Positions 26,226 to 49,107 of a DNA stretch of 64,000 bases are shown piece after piece. Below the pieces are notes generated by a model. That model was not told where the DNA came from. It saw nothing but the letters and a program-made list of their open reading frames with translations, and did not search any database. The stretch's first letter is position 1; each line of letters begins with the position of its first letter. The DNA comes from Ascaris suum (lineage: Eukaryota > Nematoda > Chromadorea > Rhabditida > Ascarididae): contig CM024177.1 in NCBI GenBank assembly GCA_013433145.1, positions 6,722,110-6,786,109 on the forward strand, in the 5' to 3' direction. The translations under genes were made by a program, and so were the position numbers.

Positions 26226-28047
26226 ACAAGCACCATAAACTCACATGTCAGCTACACTTACTATCGGATGGGATTCAAAGAAATATTTTTTGATGTCTTC
26301 TACGAATGATTTTACTCGAAGATTTGAGTGTTTTGTGGCGCAAGTTCAACTACTATTCATTCCTGATGGGTGTCGTTGCAAATATGCATATCGTATCAGC
26401 CTTTGTTGTAAATGCTGTATGAGGTTATCAGCTGTTTGTGCAAAAAGTTGTTTTCAATTTGCAGCGGTATCGCGCAAAGGCTATGAGTCTTCCGATAAAA
26501 CCTGCGAACGAACTGCAAACGAAAATTTTTAGTATCTTTTCCAATTGCTAGATTCGTATGAGAATTATTATCGCCGTGAAATATTCATATTATTTTACAC
26601 GCGTGCAATCACAATTTATCGAGTATTGATGAAATATCTTTGAGCTCTTAGTGACATGAATGCTTTCATATCCCCGGCTTGAAACTTTTTGCTCTTTATT
26701 GCCGGCTGTACTCGATAAAATGCTAAAATCGCTTCCAAATTCATTAGAAGGCATTCATGCTAGCTTGTCTTTGTTCATTTTATTAATTTTCACTGACTCT
26801 GGCTTCAATGTTGTCATTTTGTATTTCATACGTAATTGCTTCTTTTTGTTCCATTTCTCAGTTTTTCTAATGTAAAATGTCATAGCATCACAACATCACT
26901 TAATTGTTGATTTCATTTCCGTTTCCATCAAATGTCAAATGTCATATTAAATAAAAAGGTCCTATCAATTTATAACATTCCCGTCCCTCGTACAACAGCT
27001 TCTTTTCTTATCGAGCCCAAGTGCTTTCCACAACTGCTCATCAAAATTCAGCCGCTTTTATCAGTTCATTGTTCTCAGCTAATCACAAAGGCATTATGGG
27101 AAACTCCAACCCTTCTGGATGGTGCATCGTTGTTACACCGTTATATCATTTATTCGTTCTCATTTCGAACATCTTTCGATGGTGTTATATTGTGAAATAC
27201 GGTAATGAGACATTGATCAGAGTGCGATCTGCATATTTCAATTCACGGATTTTGATAAATATTCAGCTGCTGAGGTGGCTCGACGAGAAGTAATTCGAAG
27301 ATTCTAGATGATGAGTTGAGAAGTACTACTAGGAAGGAACCACTATACAAGCCGAGTTATTTCTTATGGCTCACGACTTACATCTGTATAGTTCTCTGCG
27401 TCAACTCAGAACTTTTGGCTCATCAGCTGATAAACTCTTGGGTACCGATAGGGCTTGATTGTTGAGATATCAAATCTGATTAGCATTGAGTAATAAATAA
27501 CAAAAACGAAATTTCTCTCATCGTTTTGTCGTATTAACTGGCATGTTGATATGGAGCTGATAGAAGCAAATTTTCTTCATCTGTATAATACTTCTTTTTA
27601 TCTTCAAATTTTTTCCTCTTAACCAATGAGAAGATTAGAGTCTATGATTGAGAATTGTATCTATTATACCACATTTATGACCGGAGTTTTAGCTATTACG
27701 CTACACTTTTGGCTCAGCCACCTTAGCAGTCTTTCTCACTGTTCATGCAAATGTTGATTCTTTTTTTGGGAGGGGAAGAGGGAGAGGGGATAAAAAAATT
27801 GGTGTCTACATTCTGGTCCTCTTTCAGACTGCCTCGTATGTGTTTGAAATTATTCAGATGTTGCATTGAGCATAATGATATACACAAATCATCAAGTAAT
27901 AGCTTTTTTTTCGTTGTTTGCATTCGCAGCTAAGAGTTCACCTCACAGGTGCAATTTATTTTGATTCTCGCTCTTTCGCGTTTAGTCGACTGGCAGGAGG
28001 CAGCTGCAGCAAAAATGTAAGCTTACGTTCGTACGAAAATTTCACCA
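26226..28047. other. A+T-rich stretch, nothing supported
   Basis: Several hydrophobic plus-strand open frames (26660-26875, 26932-27293) overlap in different frames and lack family motifs. Confidence 0.4.
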
Positions 28048-28557
28048 GTGAATTTTACATTGTTTTGCGAAATTCGCATTCTGAGACGTTGCCGTTGTCG
28101 TCGTCTAGGTCATCACAGATTACCGAAATTCGACGAGGATTTCCCGCTACAGGATCGGAAAGATACCCCGCAAAATTTCGGCAATTTTTTCTCCATGTGT
28201 TGCAAAGCGCAATATCAGTTTTTCTTCAGATGTTATTTCTCTCTTATACGCTGCAAACTCAATAACAACTCACCAAGGGCTCCGCGATCGTTTATTTATT
28301 CACCGCCTAGTTTCTACGGAAAACCTTGCATTATGATGACACATCCCGTTTTATATGCGAATGTCCTGATGGATAACTCATGCGACAAATCGTTTTCATT
28401 TCTTCCCTATTTTCACTTTTTTCCGCTTGAAACTTTGAAGCTAATAGCCAGCGAAACCACTGAGCTAACAAATGGAAAGGACATCAACGACCTTCAGATC
28501 ATAGCCGGAAGAGAAAACTCCATCTCATTCAATGGGGAAGGAGAATGGAGTTATTAA
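28048..28557 (+). CDS. Open frame of 169 codons, unrecognised
   Basis: Plus strand. Contains LPKFDEDFPLQDRKDTPQNF and a Cys/Phe-rich stretch FFSMCCKAQYQFFFRCYF. The overlapping frame from 27918 is also long. The length is near the chance limit for this composition; a real exon may be embedded (an acceptor CACAG ends at 28119). Confidence 0.18.
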   Translation: MNFTLFCEIRILRRCRCRRLGHHRLPKFDEDFPLQDRKDTPQNFGNFFSMCCKAQYQFFFRCYFSLIRCKLNNNSPRAPRSFIYSPPSFYGKPCIMMTHPVLYANVLMDNSCDKSFSFLPYFHFFPLETLKLIASETTELTNGKDINDLQIIAGRENSISFNGEGEWSY

Positions 28558-31140
<2,583 letters not shown>

Positions 31141-31319
31141 CCACACACTTCTTCAGTTAGTTCTCCCCTTGTGGGATGGTTGATTGTATTTTGTGAACGT
31201 GTGAAGATGGTCAACAATTTTGAATGCATGATAGGATAGTTTGTTCCCAAAGATTCGTGAACAAACAATAGAAGTGAAGAAAAAACGCGAAAAATATGAT
31301 TAGTGTTAAAAATTAGACC

Positions 31320-31607
31320 TACGTCCCTGTTGTTGATGGGTGTCGACTGAGCTGCCGCTCGGTTTCCGTCATCTGCCTTTGTCAGTTCTCTGTTGACGCG
31401 TGGCGTCCCTGATCCACCGTCCAGTTATCTCTTTCCACTGGCGTCGATCTGACCACGATTACCGCTGGCGTCGACGTTCCCGATCAATGAGCTCCTTTTA
31501 ATTGCGACCAGCCTGGTTGTCGCACCGTACCAAATATTGACACCTTTCGCTCATCAATGATCACTTTGGCTTGCCTCTGCCGGTTACCTAAGAATATACA
31601 CTTGCGC
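31320..31607. repeat. GC-rich repeat-like block beside SL1-like element 2
   Basis: Markedly richer in G+C than its flanks, with an internal near-repeat of CTGGCGTCGA (about 31440 and 31466). No convincing frame on either strand. It probably belongs to the same mobile or repeat unit as element 2, but this is inference. Confidence 0.35.
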
Positions 31608-31718
31608 TGAGGTGGTTCGTCCTTTTAATGCCACTATCAGATTCTGCTGTGCAACGACCCGTTTGCATCTAGACACTGCTTTTTGAACCACACCTCAAAC
31701 TTGGGTAATTAAAAAACC
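31608..31718 (-). repeat. SL1-like element 2
   Basis: Minus strand 31713-31694 matches SL1 positions 3-22 exactly (20 of 20, core AATTACCCAAGTTTGAG), with three extra T before it and GTGTGG after it. The box AAGGACGAACCACCTCA lies 69 nt downstream. A 20-nt perfect match is not expected by chance in 64 kb. Confidence 0.75.
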
Positions 31719-31812
31719 TTTATTATCGTATAAAAGGGACGATTATTAAAAAGGGACGAAGAACACTTAATTATTAGAGACGTATATGATGACGATAGAT
31801 TAAAGCACGGCT

Positions 31813-32010
31813 AAGAAAGCTCACGTATAATTATGGGAGATTGCGTGATATTCTAATAGATTATGGCTCGATTAAACAATTCGCATACATGTCCGATATG
31901 TACATTGCATAAGTGACAAAGAAAGCTCATACATAATTATCGGGGATGTCCGTGTTATTCTAATACATTCTAACCCGAAGAAACAACTCGCATATTTATC
32001 AGACACGGCC
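31813..32010. repeat. Diverged tandem duplication, period about 106 bp
   Basis: AAGAAAGCTCA at 31813 and again at 31919 starts two similar units: each continues with ATAATTAT, GTG.TATTCTAATA, AAACAA.TCGCATA and TCAGA/TCCGA. Identity is roughly 70%. No ORF is conserved. Confidence 0.7.
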
Positions 32011-32462
32011 ATAGCACGACACTACAATATGATAATGAACACATCAGACACATATAAGTGAAAAAAAACGCTGGAGTAGCAACACCGATCCAAATTTAGT
32101 ATTCAACAATTGCCGAAACTTTGGGTTTGCTTATATAGCCTTCTTGTTGACACCTTCTGATGGCTGCTCCGCCTCTTCCTTGTGTCTTTGTTTAACCAAA
32201 AGGGTTGTTTTTCCGCTAATTTGAGGCATATGACTTTTATGATGTGCTTATAGCGGCTTCGTTTCATTATGCGGTTTGGAGACAAAGGCCTCTTTGTGCC
32301 ACTGGTACCGCTCGCTCATGCATTTTTGTGCATATCATATTTGAGTGCCTGTCAACAACTTCACCCCCTTGTTTGCTAATTTTCTCACTTCTTCTGCAAA
32401 ACTAATTCTCCAACTTTATTCGACTCCCACTTGTTTTATTTCTTCGCGCGCAGCCGCGACAA

Positions 32463-32627
<165 letters not shown>

Positions 32628-32649
32628 CCAATAATATACCGTATAATGT

Positions 32650-32756
32650 TGAGATGGTTCGTCCTTATCAGTACCGTATTCCGCCTTTCACCGACTTCTT
32701 ATTCGCTCCGTGGAGTTGCCTTGTGAATTACGCTCCAAACTTGGGCAATTGAATGT
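32650..32756 (-). repeat. SL1-like element 3
   Basis: Minus strand 32754-32733 reads like SL1 with an inserted G and two substitutions (CAATTGCCCAAGTTTGGAG). The box AAGGACGAACCATCTCA follows 66 nt downstream, shared with element 2, while the middle differs. The element ends 25 nt from a (TA)n tract. Confidence 0.6.
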
Positions 32757-32768
32757 CTATTAATATAA

Positions 32769-32963
32769 TTGAGACATCAAAAACGACGTAAACACGCATC
32801 TAACAAACGTAAAAACAACAGCTCACCACAGCAACGAAGGCGCACACCATCACAGACAAGACGTCCAACATCAGCATACAAAGACAACGAGAAAGTGTAC
32901 GCGCGCATACGCAGCAGCGAACCCTTACGCGTAAAAAAGTTCAAAAGAAAAAACAGGAAGTGA
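32769..32963 (+). CDS. Small very basic open frame beside SL1-like element 3
   Basis: 64 codons opening at TTG, nearly one third Lys/Arg (RRTPSQTRRPTSAYKDNEK). It starts 13 nt past the SL1-like element, on the opposite strand. Likely a by-product of an A-rich repeat; a nucleic-acid-binding exon cannot be excluded. Confidence 0.12.
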   Translation: MRHQKRRKHASNKRKNNSSPQQRRRTPSQTRRPTSAYKDNEKVYARIRSSEPLRVKKFKRKNRK

Positions 32964-35167
32964 CACATTTCTCGCACAATGGCAACTTAAGCATTTGCAG
33001 TTAAAACGACGTTACGCTAGGCTATTTTTATCGAACAACGAAATTTACGCTGATCATATACTATCACCCTGTAGAGATGCAGAGAAGCAATCATCAAGAA
33101 CGAAGTCAGATTTCAACACTCGAAGTCAAGGAACTTTGGAGTACACTTGTTTATATACCGTGCTTCTTGAAGCAGTTGACGCTTGCTGTAAGCTACGGCC
33201 TGCTGCTTCTTTCCAGGCCAACTGGTTGTGGGACATTGATATCTACGAACTACATTTCCGAGCGGCTGGTCAGTAACCTCTTTGTTTTCTTAGCATTAGT
33301 GCGCTGTCGCGACACTCCGGCCGGCTGCCATGAGAAATTCGTGCGAGGGACTTCGACTTTCTGCTCTTTCCTCCGTTCAGGTGCATTTGTCTAGAGCTGC
33401 TAATGACGGATCAAAGATTTTTCGAAATTTCCGCAATAACAGAGAAGAAAATATCGGTCATTTTACGACATTTCATTTTCCCATTTGGTTAGCGTACCGT
33501 GGTGAAATCGTGCAAGCGTACGTTTCTTCAAACATAAAACATGTATATCTCTCTGTCCGATGCTTTCACCTTAGCAATTATTGAAGATAAATACAAGAAT
33601 TCCGAGATATAAATATATTACAGTTATGGATTGTTCCCTGTGCCACATTTCAGGTGACTCTATTAAACTTTGAAGTAGTTATGAGCGCCCAAAGATTAAT
33701 GAGAACTTGCATGCATTTTAGGACCGCTTGGGTCCGCGCATATTGCGTCTTTCGGACCTCAATTTTGCTGTCGCCTGGCTGGAAAGCAAATATTTTGCAG
33801 GAGATTTGCTTGAGCGGTTTGCGTCTAAAAAAATGAATGCAAAACTGAGCATGTTTTATTGTTTTTTGAGTTATCGAAACAGCTGATGCTATGAGTCGAG
33901 TAGCAAAAATATAAGTCACGTCAGCTCATCTGTTTCACTCATCATCTCGCTGAACTTATTTTTTTGGCTATGCTTAACTGGTTAGTTTATTGGTTGTGCT
34001 TAATCCATGGACATTTTGTGCCAGCTTGATTGTCATCTGTCAAAATTGCTCCTGTGAAATTGAGATACTCTGAAAGTTTCGAATGGAAGAAATTTTGAGT
34101 ATGCGCTTCGAATATTTGCTCACGTCGATAAGTTAACAGTCATAAATTTCGAAGCAGTGGATTCGTAATTGTCATATTTTACTCTACAATTGCAGTGGTT
34201 TTGATTTTATTGGGGTGAACTAATTACACTGTGTCTGTTAAGTGTTGCCATCCACTTTCACTGTCAAGCGTTCACATGGAACTCCTATTGCTGATAGTGT
34301 ATATCGGAAAGAGCGCATTTTGCTTCCTGCTGAGGATCGACGCAACTCGACGATCTCTGCCTATATATCCAATTAGCTTTCGTGAGTTTTTTAGGCCAAA
34401 TTATGATGTTTTTGGGTTTGTGCATATATATGTTTGTCTGCCTACTTACGTTAATGACCGAGCTTCAAATCTTGATTCAAATTCAACGGCTTCGATGAAA
34501 TTTATGACATCGGCGTGACTTTTCGTTTCGTCTGTATTTTCGTCCTACTCGGTACTCTCTTTCTTCTGTTTCACGGCGATGATGTTGTGTAACGGATGTT
34601 GAAAAGCAAAATCTCTACATAGTAAGACGCAAAATAAATAACTTAAAAGTGAATTCTGTCCAGTGATCGTAATTTTGAACAAAAGATCTAACTTTTTGGC
34701 GATCACAAGATATCTTCAGTGAAATATTGTCACCTATAACATACAAACGGAAAAGCTGCACACTGGAATGCGCCCGTCTTTGTGTAGGTTCTCACTGAAC
34801 AATAAATATTGCAAGCATGGGAATCATTCTACGTAATCCATGACACTGAACCACTCAGTTTGTGCAGCCAGTGCAACGTTTCGACAATTCATCGAGCAGT
34901 TCTACGACAATAATTGCGTGAGAGAGTTTTGTTGCTTTCAGCATAGCCTTTGATTAACATATCAGAATAAGCATGCGTGGTGTAAGGATTCTTGATGAGG
35001 AAAGAAAACCTACGGTGGAGTTTAGTGAGAGTGACAAAAATAAGACGAGAGTTTGTCATGAAATCACCAGTAATATGCCGTTGCCTTCATGAAATTTGCA
35101 TATCCGATGCTGTAATACGGTAAGCCGATGGCGTTATTTCAAGTAAATATTGATTTATATGTTTCAG
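32964..35167. other. Region upstream of receptor gene A
   Basis: Overlapping open frames at 32995-33584 are 84-105 codons long but read differently in each frame and match nothing. No TATA-type promoter can be singled out; the gene A promoter should lie within the last kilobase. Confidence 0.35.
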
Positions 35168-35210
35168 CGTACACAGAATCGACGTGGAAATATTCCACAC
35201 TTAGCGAAGC
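35168..35210 (+). promoter_or_regulatory. Predicted trans-splice acceptor and 5' leader of receptor gene A
   Basis: A TTTCAG acceptor ends at 35167, followed by 43 nt with no ATG before the start codon at 35211. An in-frame TAG lies three codons upstream of that ATG, so the protein cannot extend further 5' in this exon. Nematode mRNAs usually receive a spliced leader at such a site. It could instead be the 3' end of an ordinary 5'-UTR intron. Gene B has the same arrangement with a 39-nt leader. Confidence 0.5.
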
Positions 35211-44509
<9,299 letters not shown>

Positions 44510-46247
44510 GAGAGTACAGTTATATTTTTCTGTTCCAAAGCAAGGAAATTCATTCACCATAGGCACTCTCACAATACGCTAGAGAACTAGAAAGAAAATG
44601 GGATAGTTAATATTAGGTGGAACTATATGAGACATTCCTTGCTGTCTTGCATCAGGATCGAGACAAATTGCCTTCATAGGGGCCGTCAACGGGATTTACG
44701 TAATTGAGATATTCAATTTTTTTGCATCAGGCGAATTGCTCGGTTAATTTCTCAACTGAAATCGATTTCCTCATACGAAATGCATAGCATAACCGTCAAT
44801 GCGTTTCACAGCAAGCATATAGCGTCGAAATCATTTTGCGTTCATACCTACACAGCACATCTCCAGCATTCGGCTATAGACACGAGCAAGAGACGCCAGG
44901 AGCACCGAAAGGAAAGTGGGATAGCTAATAGTGTACACCACCTTCATATTCAAGAACATGGCATCGTTGAAGTCGTCGTTCCCATAAGCGAAACTGAGGA
45001 GAGATGCTAAGGTGCAAGCCAAAACGAATCATTGCGTACCCTGAATACTGCCACTCGTAGAACGATGCGCGGCTTGGGTCACGACAAAAATTCGTTATAG
45101 TTAGAATAGGCGCGCAGAACAGGATTTAAATTTATGGATGGCAAAGGGGAGCGCTATGAACACAATTTGAATTTACGAAATCTGTTCTTTTACCTAAGTG
45201 TTTGTTTCATAAATGCTCGTACATAGATTAGTGTCTGATCGACTGCATCTGACCGCAGAATTGCATACACCTCATTTATAAACTAGAACAGGTAGTATGA
45301 AATAACAAAACGGACCTGATAAAGCCATCACACTGTAAGTGATAAGGGAGCTGGCACAAATCGACGGCAAAGCATCTACACTTTTGCACGAATGGTGCGG
45401 AATGCATGCAAATTTACTGATCTCTTGGAACGTACATGCTTCCCATTAAAGTTGAATGTAATGGAGGAGATAAACGTAGGACAGTTGTCATGGTCGTCAA
45501 AGTTTTCTCTTACTTTATTGATCCTCTTTGCCGAATTCAGACTGCCAGAGGTCAGACGTATGGGCATCAGCGAATATCAATGCTCTTAAATGCAAGTACA
45601 AGCTCACATTTGCCAGAGCGCTCAAAAAGTTGCTAATGGATGTAAATCGCATTTTTCCAGAGCACTGAGGAAGCATGTTGTGGATTATTATCGCGACGTG
45701 TTACGCAAACAACCATTTTCATTAAGTTCAGGTTGGTGCAGTGCATTCTTTTGAAGCTTATTGTCCTTCTTCCGCATCTCGCTTCAGTTGGGTCCATTCA
45801 AGAGGCCATTTTTTGCATAATCGAAATAATGAGTCTACTGTAGCTTTTTTTTTTCAGAGAGTGGTCATAAATCACGGTCGCTGGTTTCTTACATGAACGT
45901 ATCACCTAAATGGCTCACAACTCGCAAACCCCGTCAATGATGCGAGCGATTGGTCCTTGAACCATCATGGCAGAAAGGTGTCAGCAAATGCTAGCTACAT
46001 CTCAGCTATCAATTAATTAGCATAAATGATATATAGGCATTGCCACCTTCTTCCAACCTGTTCCGAAAAATGAATGGGCAATTGACCCTCAACGAGTTCT
46101 GGATAAAAAGCCTATCAAAATCACCTTCTGCATGTTACCGACATTCCTAAAACATATGAAGGCAAACTTGGACATTCTGGCACCGACGTTTTGCCACCGA
46201 AACAATGGGATGTCAAGGACACTGTGGGATCGGAATGTTTCGTGCCG
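44510..46247. other. Region downstream of receptor gene A
   Basis: No canonical poly(A) signal close to the stop. A loose direct similarity links GAAAGAAAATGGGATAGTTAA near 44590 and GAAAGGAAAGTGGGATAGCTAA near 44908, a possible short duplication. Confidence 0.35.
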
Positions 46248-46433
46248 CTATTTTGGCGCCTCTGGCATTTTCACGCCGATAATCCGCCACTCTGCTAAAC
46301 TCGCTGGTTTCGGAGAATATAGTCTCACTGAACATCGCTCATGTTCGAGAACATAGCCAGACTGGTTTTGGAGGCATGCGTTGAATTCGTTTCCAAAATG
46401 GGAAACAATTTCATCGATACTCTGGCAACACAT
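46248..46433 (-). CDS. Coding-like segment, unrecognised
   Basis: Minus-strand open frame reading CQSIDEIVSHFGNEFNACL and later LAEWRIIGVKMPEAPK before a stop. It overlaps the end of the previous segment in another frame. Possible last exon, or the product of a frameshift in a decayed gene. Confidence 0.25.
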   Translation of the reverse strand: MCCQSIDEIVSHFGNEFNACLQNQSGYVLEHERCSVRLYSPKPASLAEWRIIGVKMPEAPK

Positions 46434-46809
46434 GTTCTACATGTGTAGAAATGAGGCAGCATTGAAAAGCGCACATCTTGATATCGATAGAGGAGAAACG
46501 ATGCTGACTGAGTCTATTAATTTGCATCATGCTGTCTTTAACAACATGAGCATTCACGTGCAAAAGGTCCTTGTGAGGAACGTATATGTCGTCACTATTG
46601 AATGAAAACATATATTGATTTGTCTCCCCAAAGCATTTACGCTCTAATTCATCTTTAACAACATGAGCATTCACATGCAAAAGGTCCTTGTGAGGAACGT
46701 ATATGTCGTCACTATTGAATGAAAACATATATTGATTTGTCTCCCCAAAGCATTTACGCTCTAATTCATCTTGTCTTTCGCGTGAACTATCAATATACTG
46801 AAGGATCAT
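46411..46809 (-). CDS. Coding-like exon containing the duplicated 39-residue unit
   Basis: Minus-strand open frame. A CCTTCAG acceptor gives an exon reading YIDSSRERQDELERK, then the two 39-residue units, then KDSMMQINRL. Composition (many charged residues, PHKDLLHVNAH) looks like real protein, but I do not recognise it. The frame ends at a stop at 46411; a neighbouring frame (46433-46248) carries on in coding style, so an intron or a frameshift lies between. I could not find a phase-compatible splice pair. Could be part of one gene with the segments at 47.5-49 kb. Confidence 0.35.
   Translation of the reverse strand: MILQYIDSSRERQDELERKCFGETNQYMFSFNSDDIYVPHKDLLHVNAHVVKDELERKCFGETNQYMFSFNSDDIYVPHKDLLHVNAHVVKDSMMQINRLSQHRFSSIDIKMCAFQCCLISTHVEHVLPEYR
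46535..46768. repeat. 117-bp tandem duplication, two near-identical copies
   Basis: 46535-46651 and 46652-46768 differ at a single base (46558 G, 46675 A). The period is a multiple of three and keeps the minus-strand frame open through both copies, giving two identical 39-residue units that include CFGETNQYMFSFNSDDIYVP. The single change is at a third codon position (His CAC/CAT), so it is silent. The duplication must be recent. Confidence 0.9.
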
Positions 46810-47472
46810 TGGAGGATAAAAAGTGTCACATCATGAGAAATGCCTGGGTGGAGAACGGTCTCGCTGCGCTTCATTTCTATACTTTCTTTTCCTTTTGTTC
46901 TTTTTTCGTTCGAGCATGTTCCCATGGATAGCTTTCCATTCAGCTCTCATCTCCGTTCAAAGACTACATTTACGTTTACAACTTGTTCCACGCCTAAAGC
47001 AGGACACTTAGGCCAAAGGTGATTACGCCGCTCAACATTTCCTCACGCCTACTTTCGCCACGAGATCGCACGTATCAAGTTGCCCTCATTCGCATAGGTA
47101 AATGCATGGAGATCGCATTTTAATAATGTGGGTGTCTGTAGTAGAATAAACCAAGCAGTGGTACTTTTTTGGGAAGGGTGTTTCGGCAATGTTTGCGTTA
47201 TCAGGTTGCGCAAGCAAAAAGTGCTTCTTTGTGAGGACAGAAATAACGGTTATTTTTATGAAAAGATTTAAGAGTACAACATCATTAAAGAAAGCATGCA
47301 AGAAAAAGATATGAAATCGACGTATTTGAGCCGACCGAAGATTTGGCGAGATCAGATATAGCGCAGAGATGGCGGCTAAGGTATGCTGGGAGATGGAACT
47401 GTTTCGCGCGAAGATGGCGTGCGTGCATGTGAGTTCGAAGAAAATGTTTACGTCTGTCTAAGCGCTGAGATT

Positions 47473-47799
47473 CTAATCATGAGACTTCAGACAGGAAGAA
47501 AGATTTAGCGGGAAAATTTCGTCAAGTAGTATTTGGAAATTAGTGTGACGTTTGTCAGGCTCGGAGGATTGCCTCGAAGTTAGAAATTCAAACCACCCGG
47601 AGTGTTTATCAGTCCCTCCATTACACGGCAAGAAAGAAAAGTAGCAGAGGTGTTGCTGTTCGAGCTGAGAAAGGTCCTCAGGAGTGACCTCGAGTGAGTC
47701 AACAACAGCAGCGCAATCGTGGGCCGTGCAAAAAAAAGCAACCATGGGCTTTGCATCCCAGCGGGGAATGTAAACGGCGGAAACCAGACCATTATTCAG
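47473..47799 (-). CDS. Coding-like segment of 108 codons, unrecognised
   Basis: Open after a possible acceptor GGCATAG at 47800 and ending at TAG 47473. Reads VYIPRWDAKPMVAFFCTAHD, then VDSLEVTPEDLSQLEQQ, then WFEFL and NFQILLDEIFP. Cys, Trp and acidic residues are spread as in a globular protein. No family recognised. No partner exon fits its phase with confidence, so it remains a candidate only. Confidence 0.3.
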   Translation of the reverse strand: MNNGLVSAVYIPRWDAKPMVAFFCTAHDCAAVVDSLEVTPEDLSQLEQQHLCYFSFLPCNGGTDKHSGWFEFLTSRQSSEPDKRHTNFQILLDEIFPLNLSSCLKSHD

Positions 47800-48148
47800 C
47801 TATGCCGCAGTTGCGTGCATACGGCATGCCACATCAAACTGAGACGTCTAATTGGAGAGCGCCGTTGAGACACGTTTTTTCTGCACTTCCATGAATCACA
47901 AAATACATTTCATACTGACCGAACCCTTAATGTGATAGTTGCTGGTGTAGCCATTTTAGCCAGCAGTCACCTCGATTGCGAGAATGCTAAAACACTTTCA
48001 TGAGAAGTTCGGTTTGATGATTAGAGCAGATTTTTCCGTGCAGTGGGTTCTGTTCTTCTCTTGTTTCTGTTACAAAAAAACGGAATTGCGACTGCAATAG
48101 AATGTTAGCAATTTTCGAGAAACTTCAGCTTCCAAATCATATGATGAG

Positions 48149-48328
48149 TCAACAGAGTGTTGAATTGTCAAGGTTTCCTGCTGGAGAACTATTAGCATCG
48201 ACGACATGAAAATGTGTGTGCTTTGCATATTTCTTCGAGAAAGCTGCAAAAGCGGCGACAACATCCCTCGTGCTTTCGTTGCAGGAACTGTCATCGATTA
48301 AGCGCAAACGGCGTTGATAGAGAACTCC
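48149..48328 (-). CDS. Coding-like exon, unrecognised
   Basis: Begins after a good acceptor (CCATTTTAG at 48329) in phase 0 with GVLYQRRLRLIDDSSCNE, then RDVVAAFAAFSKKYAKH and FHVVDANSSPAGN, and stops at 48149. The alternating charged and helical pattern is strongly protein-like. Other frames of the same stretch are also open for part of its length, which lowers confidence. No family recognised. Confidence 0.35.
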   Translation of the reverse strand, partial: GVLYQRRLRLIDDSSCNESTRDVVAAFAAFSKKYAKHTHFHVVDANSSPAGNLDNSTLC

Positions 48329-48413
48329 CTAAAATGGGCAGATTATATAGGTAAACTGATAATGGAAATTATATTCGCTCATTCTCCTAAGGGTTATGCT
48401 CGTGTTTCTCTTG

Positions 48414-48540
48414 TCAAGGATATTTTAAACCTGACCCTTGCGGTATTTGTGGCTTCCTAGATTCGTCGGATTTCAAAGTTTTTAACAAGTCATGCATGCT
48501 ATTAAATTTGGGAGCTCCACAAGTTGCATTTCGACAGGTA
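48414..48540 (-). CDS. Coding-like segment, unrecognised
   Basis: After GGTTTAG the minus strand reads STCRNATCGAPKFNSMHDLL and LKSDESRKPQIPQG up to a possible donor CAG|GTTTAA. Its end phase does not match the start of the segment at 48328, so direct joining gives a stop. This supports either a decayed gene or a missing intermediate exon. Confidence 0.22.
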
Positions 48541-48653
48541 CTGCTAAACCTTGACAGAGCTAATCTTGTTTTCCTTTTTTGTCTTGTTTGATGCATCAAA
48601 TACTACAGAAGTACGGTCTCAAGACTGATTCTGCTGCATAGCTAATGTATTCA

Positions 48654-49107
48654 TCAAATATTTCTTTTTAATGGTTCTCTGTGTTTTTGTGCCTGACGAT
48701 TTTGCTCGTTTTCTTCTTCAAATATCAGGGCTGGTCTTTCCTGCAGTAATGTCTGGCCGGATGGGATATTCGCCATTAACGCGTTACTCCTCCACTCCTT
48801 TATTACTGAATTGGCGAATGAAGGATTGAATATTCGAATAAAGGATTTCAATTTGGATATAAGTGAGGGATGCGCAGACCTACGATGGGCTAACAAACCG
48901 TTACTGCGCTTGTGTAAAAGAGCTACCGCACAACTTCAAAAACAAAACGTCTGGGAATTCCAGTTCCGTTGAAAGTCCTATCATTTCAAAAAAACAACGT
49001 ATTAGTTGAAATCTGCAACTATACCTGATTCGTTCACGGAAACGACATGACATCAAAATGTGTAACATCCTCTCCAAGATTGATAACTCAGCGATACACA
49101 TTATCAC
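48654..49107 (-). CDS. Two adjoining coding-like open frames, unrecognised
   Basis: 49107-48901 reads LSILERMLHILMSCRFRERI and later TELEFPDVLFLK; 48896-48654 reads HPSLISKLKSFIRIFN and ends with a charged tail FEEENEQNRQAQKHREPLK. A plus-strand frame over 48.64-48.84 kb is open as well, so strand assignment is uncertain. Confidence 0.18.

Noticed and set aside
33077..33394. Plus-strand frame with RPTGCGTL, considered as a nucleotide-binding loop
   Set aside because: It lacks the GKT/S core of a P-loop, and two other frames are open across the same bases.
44831..45022. Minus-strand hydrophobic frame resembling receptor TM3 (ISYPTFLSVLLASLAR)
   Set aside because: No other receptor exon was found on that strand, and the conserved Trp and acidic residue are missing.
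48640..48842. Plus-strand frame reading VPDDFARFLLQISGLVF
   Set aside because: Overlaps an equally plausible minus-strand frame; no start codon or splice partner favours it.
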